DNA of 8,827 nucleotides from Actinomycetota bacterium (GTDB taxonomy: Bacteria; Actinomycetota; Actinomycetes; Nanopelagicales; Nanopelagicaceae), in NCBI GenBank assembly GCA_016870855.1, contig VGAF01000046.1, forward strand, positions 1 through 8,827. Direction: 5' to 3'. The stretch's first letter is position 1, and the number at the start of each line of letters is the position of its first letter. Under the pieces are notes generated by a model. That model was not told where the DNA came from and made no database searches. It saw nothing but the letters and a program-made list of their open reading frames with translations. This document shows positions 6,565-8,827 of the stretch, one piece after another. Position numbers and translations under genes: made by a program.

Positions 6565-7002
6565 TTATAGATTGGGGAAGAAAATCTTTATTTCACGTTC
6601 TGCTGACTCGACTGAGTCCGATCCATGAACCAGGTTTTGTACAACCTTGGTTCCTTGATCTCTTGCCAGATCACCACGAATGGTTCCCGGAGCTGCAACA
6701 GTCGGATCAGTCGCGCCAACAAGTGATCTAAATCCTTCGATTACTCGTTGACCTTCTGCGATGAGAGCGACGATTGGTCCGCTAAGCATGAACTCAAGTA
6801 ACGGTTCATAAAAAGGTTTCCCTTTATGTTCCGCGTAATGGGCTTCAAGGATTCCGCGATCAGCCGAAAGCATTCTTAGTTCGGCAATTTTGTAACCCTT
6901 AGCTTCGATTCGATTGATGATTTCACCAACTAAAGAACGACGAACGCCGTCTGGTTTTACCAAGACCAATGTTCGTTCGATGCCGCTAGAGGTGGGAGTC
7001 AC
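6565..7002 (-). CDS. ndk: Nucleoside diphosphate kinase
   Basis: The product transfers the gamma phosphate from ATP to other NDPs through a phospho-histidine, supplying NTPs and dNTPs in the cytosol. The Ndk fold is unmistakable: ERTLVLVKPDGVRR with Lys 16, AHYAEHKGKPFYEPLLEFM, SGPIVAL, GATDP, APGTIRGDL, and NLVHGSDSVESAEREI with catalytic His 126 in a 145-residue version. The start is uncertain. Homologues begin at MERTLVLVKPDG, but the matching codon here is ATC. The nearest upstream starts are GTG at 7002, 10 nt after the preceding stop (used here), and GTG at 7056, which would overlap the preceding gene by 44 nt. Neither has a good Shine-Dalgarno. Between the RGD and NLVHGSDS motifs there are about four more residues (DLARDQGTKVVQ) than I recall for mycobacterial Ndk. 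Confidence 0.95.
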   Translation of the reverse strand: MTPTSSGIERTLVLVKPDGVRRSLVGEIINRIEAKGYKIAELRMLSADRGILEAHYAEHKGKPFYEPLLEFMLSGPIVALIAEGQRVIEGFRSLVGATDPTVAAPGTIRGDLARDQGTKVVQNLVHGSDSVESAEREIKIFFPNL

Positions 7003-7012
7003 GGGGAGAAGT

Positions 7013-7342
7013 CTATTCGGGATTTTCAGCCTCGCGAGCCCGCTTGATCGCCTCACCCTTTCGCCCCACCACGATGGCGGTAATCCATAGCCCTAGGAAT
7101 AGCGCTCCCATAAAGAACATCATAAAGACATAGAAACCGTAGAGAATCAAAGCGAATTGCAGTATCCACCCAAGTATCCATCCGGTGCGATTACGAAACA
7201 TCGCCAGCGCCAAGATGTTGAGCGCAAGAATTGCGTAGCCAAAGTAGAGGCCGTTATCGGTGGTCAAGTCCTTAGCTAACAAGAGTGCAAAACCAATTAG
7301 AAGAATTTCCATTGAGAGAACACTTCTTGCCAACATCTTCAT
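7013..7342 (-). CDS. DUF4233 small membrane protein
   Basis: The 109-residue product has about four membrane segments (roughly 8-24, 33-48, 54-73 and 74-93) and a charged cytoplasmic-type tail, GRKGEAIKRAREAENPE. Segments such as RTGWILGWILQFALILYGF and FMGALFLGLW, with the position directly after folC, match the actinobacterial DUF4233 family, whose function is unknown. The ATG at 7342 overlaps the folC TGA as ATGA. A second ATG at 7336 is possible. The purine-rich AAGGAA is about 12 nt upstream, rather far, so coupling to folC is likely. The consistent folC-DUF4233-ndk order in actinobacteria says co-expression but does not reveal a function. Confidence 0.85.
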   Translation of the reverse strand: MKMLARSVLSMEILLIGFALLLAKDLTTDNGLYFGYAILALNILALAMFRNRTGWILGWILQFALILYGFYVFMMFFMGALFLGLWITAIVVGRKGEAIKRAREAENPE

Positions 7343-8676
7343 TTGATTGCCCGCTTCCTTATTAAGGCTCTTGCTTCACCGGCAGAGATTACTGAACCGG
7401 CTATCAGTACCGCGCAACTTCTCTCATTCATCTCCACCTCAAATTTGGCTTGCGTAATCGCCGCATCGATGGCACTTTCTAGTGAATCTTTTGTCAGAAC
7501 TCTTTCGCCACCGAAGATTTCGCGAGCTTGCGCTGCGAGCTCATCAATAGGGGCGGCTCGATGCGAAGAATTCTTAGTGATGATTACCGTCGTCATGATT
7601 GCCTCAAACTCCTCGAGAATTCCATCTGTGTCCTTGTCGCCCATCGGGGCAACAATTCCAATCACTGAATCAAAATCGAACTCATTCTCGACTGTTTTGC
7701 GCAACGACTTTGCTCCATGGGGATTATGAGCGGCATCGATTATGACCGTGGGACTTCGATGAACAATCTCGCATCGACCTGGGGAGGAAGCTTTTGCAAA
7801 CGCAGACCTAACTAGCTCCTCATCAAGTTTCTTCTCCCCAGCAAAGACTTCGACAGCAGCTAGCGCAGTTGCGGCGTTACTTGCTTGATGCTCTCCGTGA
7901 AGTGGAAGGAAGAGTTCTTCATAATCACCATAGACACCTCTAATACTTATTAGTTGTCCCCCAACGGCGAGCGAGCGGTTTGAAACTTGGTATTCGACTC
8001 CCTCGCGAATTGGAATCGCCTCTACTTCAGCGCATTTGCTCATCAAAACTTGTGCTGGATCTAGCTCCTGTCTAGCTAATACGGCAAAGGAACCCGGCTT
8101 GATGATCCCCGATTTTGTAGTCGCGATAGCGGTCAAGGTATCGCCGAGATATTGAGTGTGATCTAACCCAATCGGCGTGACTACAGAAACTTTGGCGTTA
8201 ATAACATTTGTGGAATCCCACTCTCCACCCATGCCACACTCAAAGATTCCAACATCGACCGGATGTTCAGCAAAGGCAACAAATGAAAGCCCTGTTATCG
8301 CTTCAAAGAACGAGAGTCGGTGCGACATTCGCTCATCTACTAGTTGAAAATATGGTGCAACATCTTCATAAGTAGCAATCATCGCGGCTTCTGAAATTGG
8401 CTCGCCATTTATGGAAATCCGCTCCAAGAAACTTTCTAGATGTGGGCTAGTAAATCTTCCGGTGCGAAGACCTAGTTCAAAACAGAGTGAGTCAATTAGT
8501 CTTGTTGTGGTCGTCTTTCCATTCGTACCAGCAATGTGAATTGTGGGATAGGAAAGTTGGGGCGAACCAAGGAGATCTGCGAATAGCGTTATGCGCTCTA
8601 AAGTTGGATTGATTCGGGTCTCTGGCCAGCGATTAAGGAGAGCTTGTTCAATCTCATCAATCTTGTTCTTGGACAT
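7339..8676 (-). CDS. folC: Folylpolyglutamate synthase / dihydrofolate synthase
   Basis: The 445-residue product is an ATP-dependent Mur-ligase-family enzyme. It adds glutamate to dihydropteroate and/or to reduced folates in the cytosol. Visible elements are the P-loop IAGTNGKTTT (48-57), FTSPHL (75-80), ECGMGGEWDSTN (146-157), IGLDHTQYLG (169-178), TKSGIIKPG (187-195) with the usual carbamylated-Lys position at 188, HGEHQASNAATALAA (260-274) and the C-terminal VIIDAAHNPHGA (311-322). The Glu normally before that Lys (EKAGI) is Thr here, a mild departure. Length is typical. I chose ATG 8676 because AAGGAG (8682-8687) sits 5 nt upstream. A GTG at 8682 would overlap that site. The gene starts 2 nt after valS, as in many actinobacteria, and its TGA overlaps the next ATG. 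Which of the two activities dominates cannot be told from sequence. Confidence 0.95.
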   Translation of the reverse strand: MSKNKIDEIEQALLNRWPETRINPTLERITLFADLLGSPQLSYPTIHIAGTNGKTTTTRLIDSLCFELGLRTGRFTSPHLESFLERISINGEPISEAAMIATYEDVAPYFQLVDERMSHRLSFFEAITGLSFVAFAEHPVDVGIFECGMGGEWDSTNVINAKVSVVTPIGLDHTQYLGDTLTAIATTKSGIIKPGSFAVLARQELDPAQVLMSKCAEVEAIPIREGVEYQVSNRSLAVGGQLISIRGVYGDYEELFLPLHGEHQASNAATALAAVEVFAGEKKLDEELVRSAFAKASSPGRCEIVHRSPTVIIDAAHNPHGAKSLRKTVENEFDFDSVIGIVAPMGDKDTDGILEEFEAIMTTVIITKNSSHRAAPIDELAAQAREIFGGERVLTKDSLESAIDAAITQAKFEVEMNERSCAVLIAGSVISAGEARALIRKRAIK

Positions 8677-8678
8677 AC

Positions 8679-8827
8679 TCACTCCTTAGGGAGCGAATCC
8701 AATAGCGATTTGATTCTTACCATCTCGCGATCGCAAAACTCTAAGTGCTCTTTTATCGACGCAACAACATCCATCGGCGCCTTGGCCATGAAGTTCTCAT
8801 TCTCTAACTTAACTTTTGCGGTCTCGC
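8679..8827 (-). CDS. valS: Valyl-tRNA synthetase, C-terminal end (runs off the right edge)
   Basis: The last 48 complete codons before a TGA at 8679-8681 are visible, with the gene entering from the right edge. The reading includes KLENENFMAKAPMDVV, an IKEHLEFCDREMVRIKSLLDSLPKE helix and the stop. The pattern L-x-N-E-x-F-x-x-K-A-P followed by a charged amphipathic helix is the C-terminal coiled-coil arm of bacterial ValRS, which contacts the tRNA. The catalytic domain lies outside the window. Position immediately before folC agrees with the widespread valS-folC pair. The fragment is short, so the call rests on the arm motif plus context. Confidence 0.85.
   Translation of the reverse strand, partial: ETAKVKLENENFMAKAPMDVVASIKEHLEFCDREMVRIKSLLDSLPKE
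8682..8687 (-). promoter_or_regulatory. folC ribosome-binding site
   Basis: AAGGAG lies 5 nt before the ATG at 8676 and overlaps the final codons of valS. It decides for that ATG over the GTG at 8682, which would sit on top of the site. Confidence 0.7.

Overview
The window comes from an actinobacterium with moderate GC. Gene order and protein style (actinobacterial RNase E with a long basic N-terminus, DUF4233 next to folC, two-cysteine-pair PBP2) fit Actinomycetota. The compact spacing and less-than-high GC suggest a streamlined freshwater lineage such as the acI group (Nanopelagicales, e.g. Planktophila-like). The lineage is an inference from the reading, not a database result.

Every supported gene lies on the minus strand, so the genes read from right to left: valS (3' end only) - folC - DUF4233 membrane protein - ndk - mreB - mreC - mreD - mrdA/PBP2 - rodA - 181-nt gap - rne (5' end only). 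From valS to rodA, neighbours are separated by at most 14 nt or overlap as ATGA (folC/DUF4233, mreD/mrdA, mrdA/rodA). This looks like one long translationally coupled transcription unit.

The left 684 bases are the start of ribonuclease E/G, with a disordered basic N-terminus containing poly-Arg runs and an Arg-Asp repeat encoded by a hexanucleotide repeat. Between rodA and rne is the only real non-coding stretch. It holds several short inverted repeats that could form a structured, possibly alternative, rne leader. From 866 to 6553 lies the elongasome set: MreB (actin-like filament), MreC and MreD (membrane scaffold), PBP2 (transpeptidase) and RodA (glycosyltransferase). Together they build side-wall peptidoglycan in rod-shaped cells. 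From 6565 to 8827 are housekeeping genes: nucleoside diphosphate kinase, a small membrane protein, folylpolyglutamate synthase and the C-terminal arm of valyl-tRNA synthetase.

The main anomaly is mrdA, which is split by a frameshift between the N-terminal dimerisation/pedestal region and the transpeptidase domain. All catalytic motifs remain in the second frame. Since mreBCD and rodA are intact, a sequencing or assembly error is at least as likely as a real lesion. I see no mobile element, CRISPR array, tRNA or rRNA. Apart from the frameshift and the rne leader and repeat, this is a conserved core region, and I do not see a new biological system in it.
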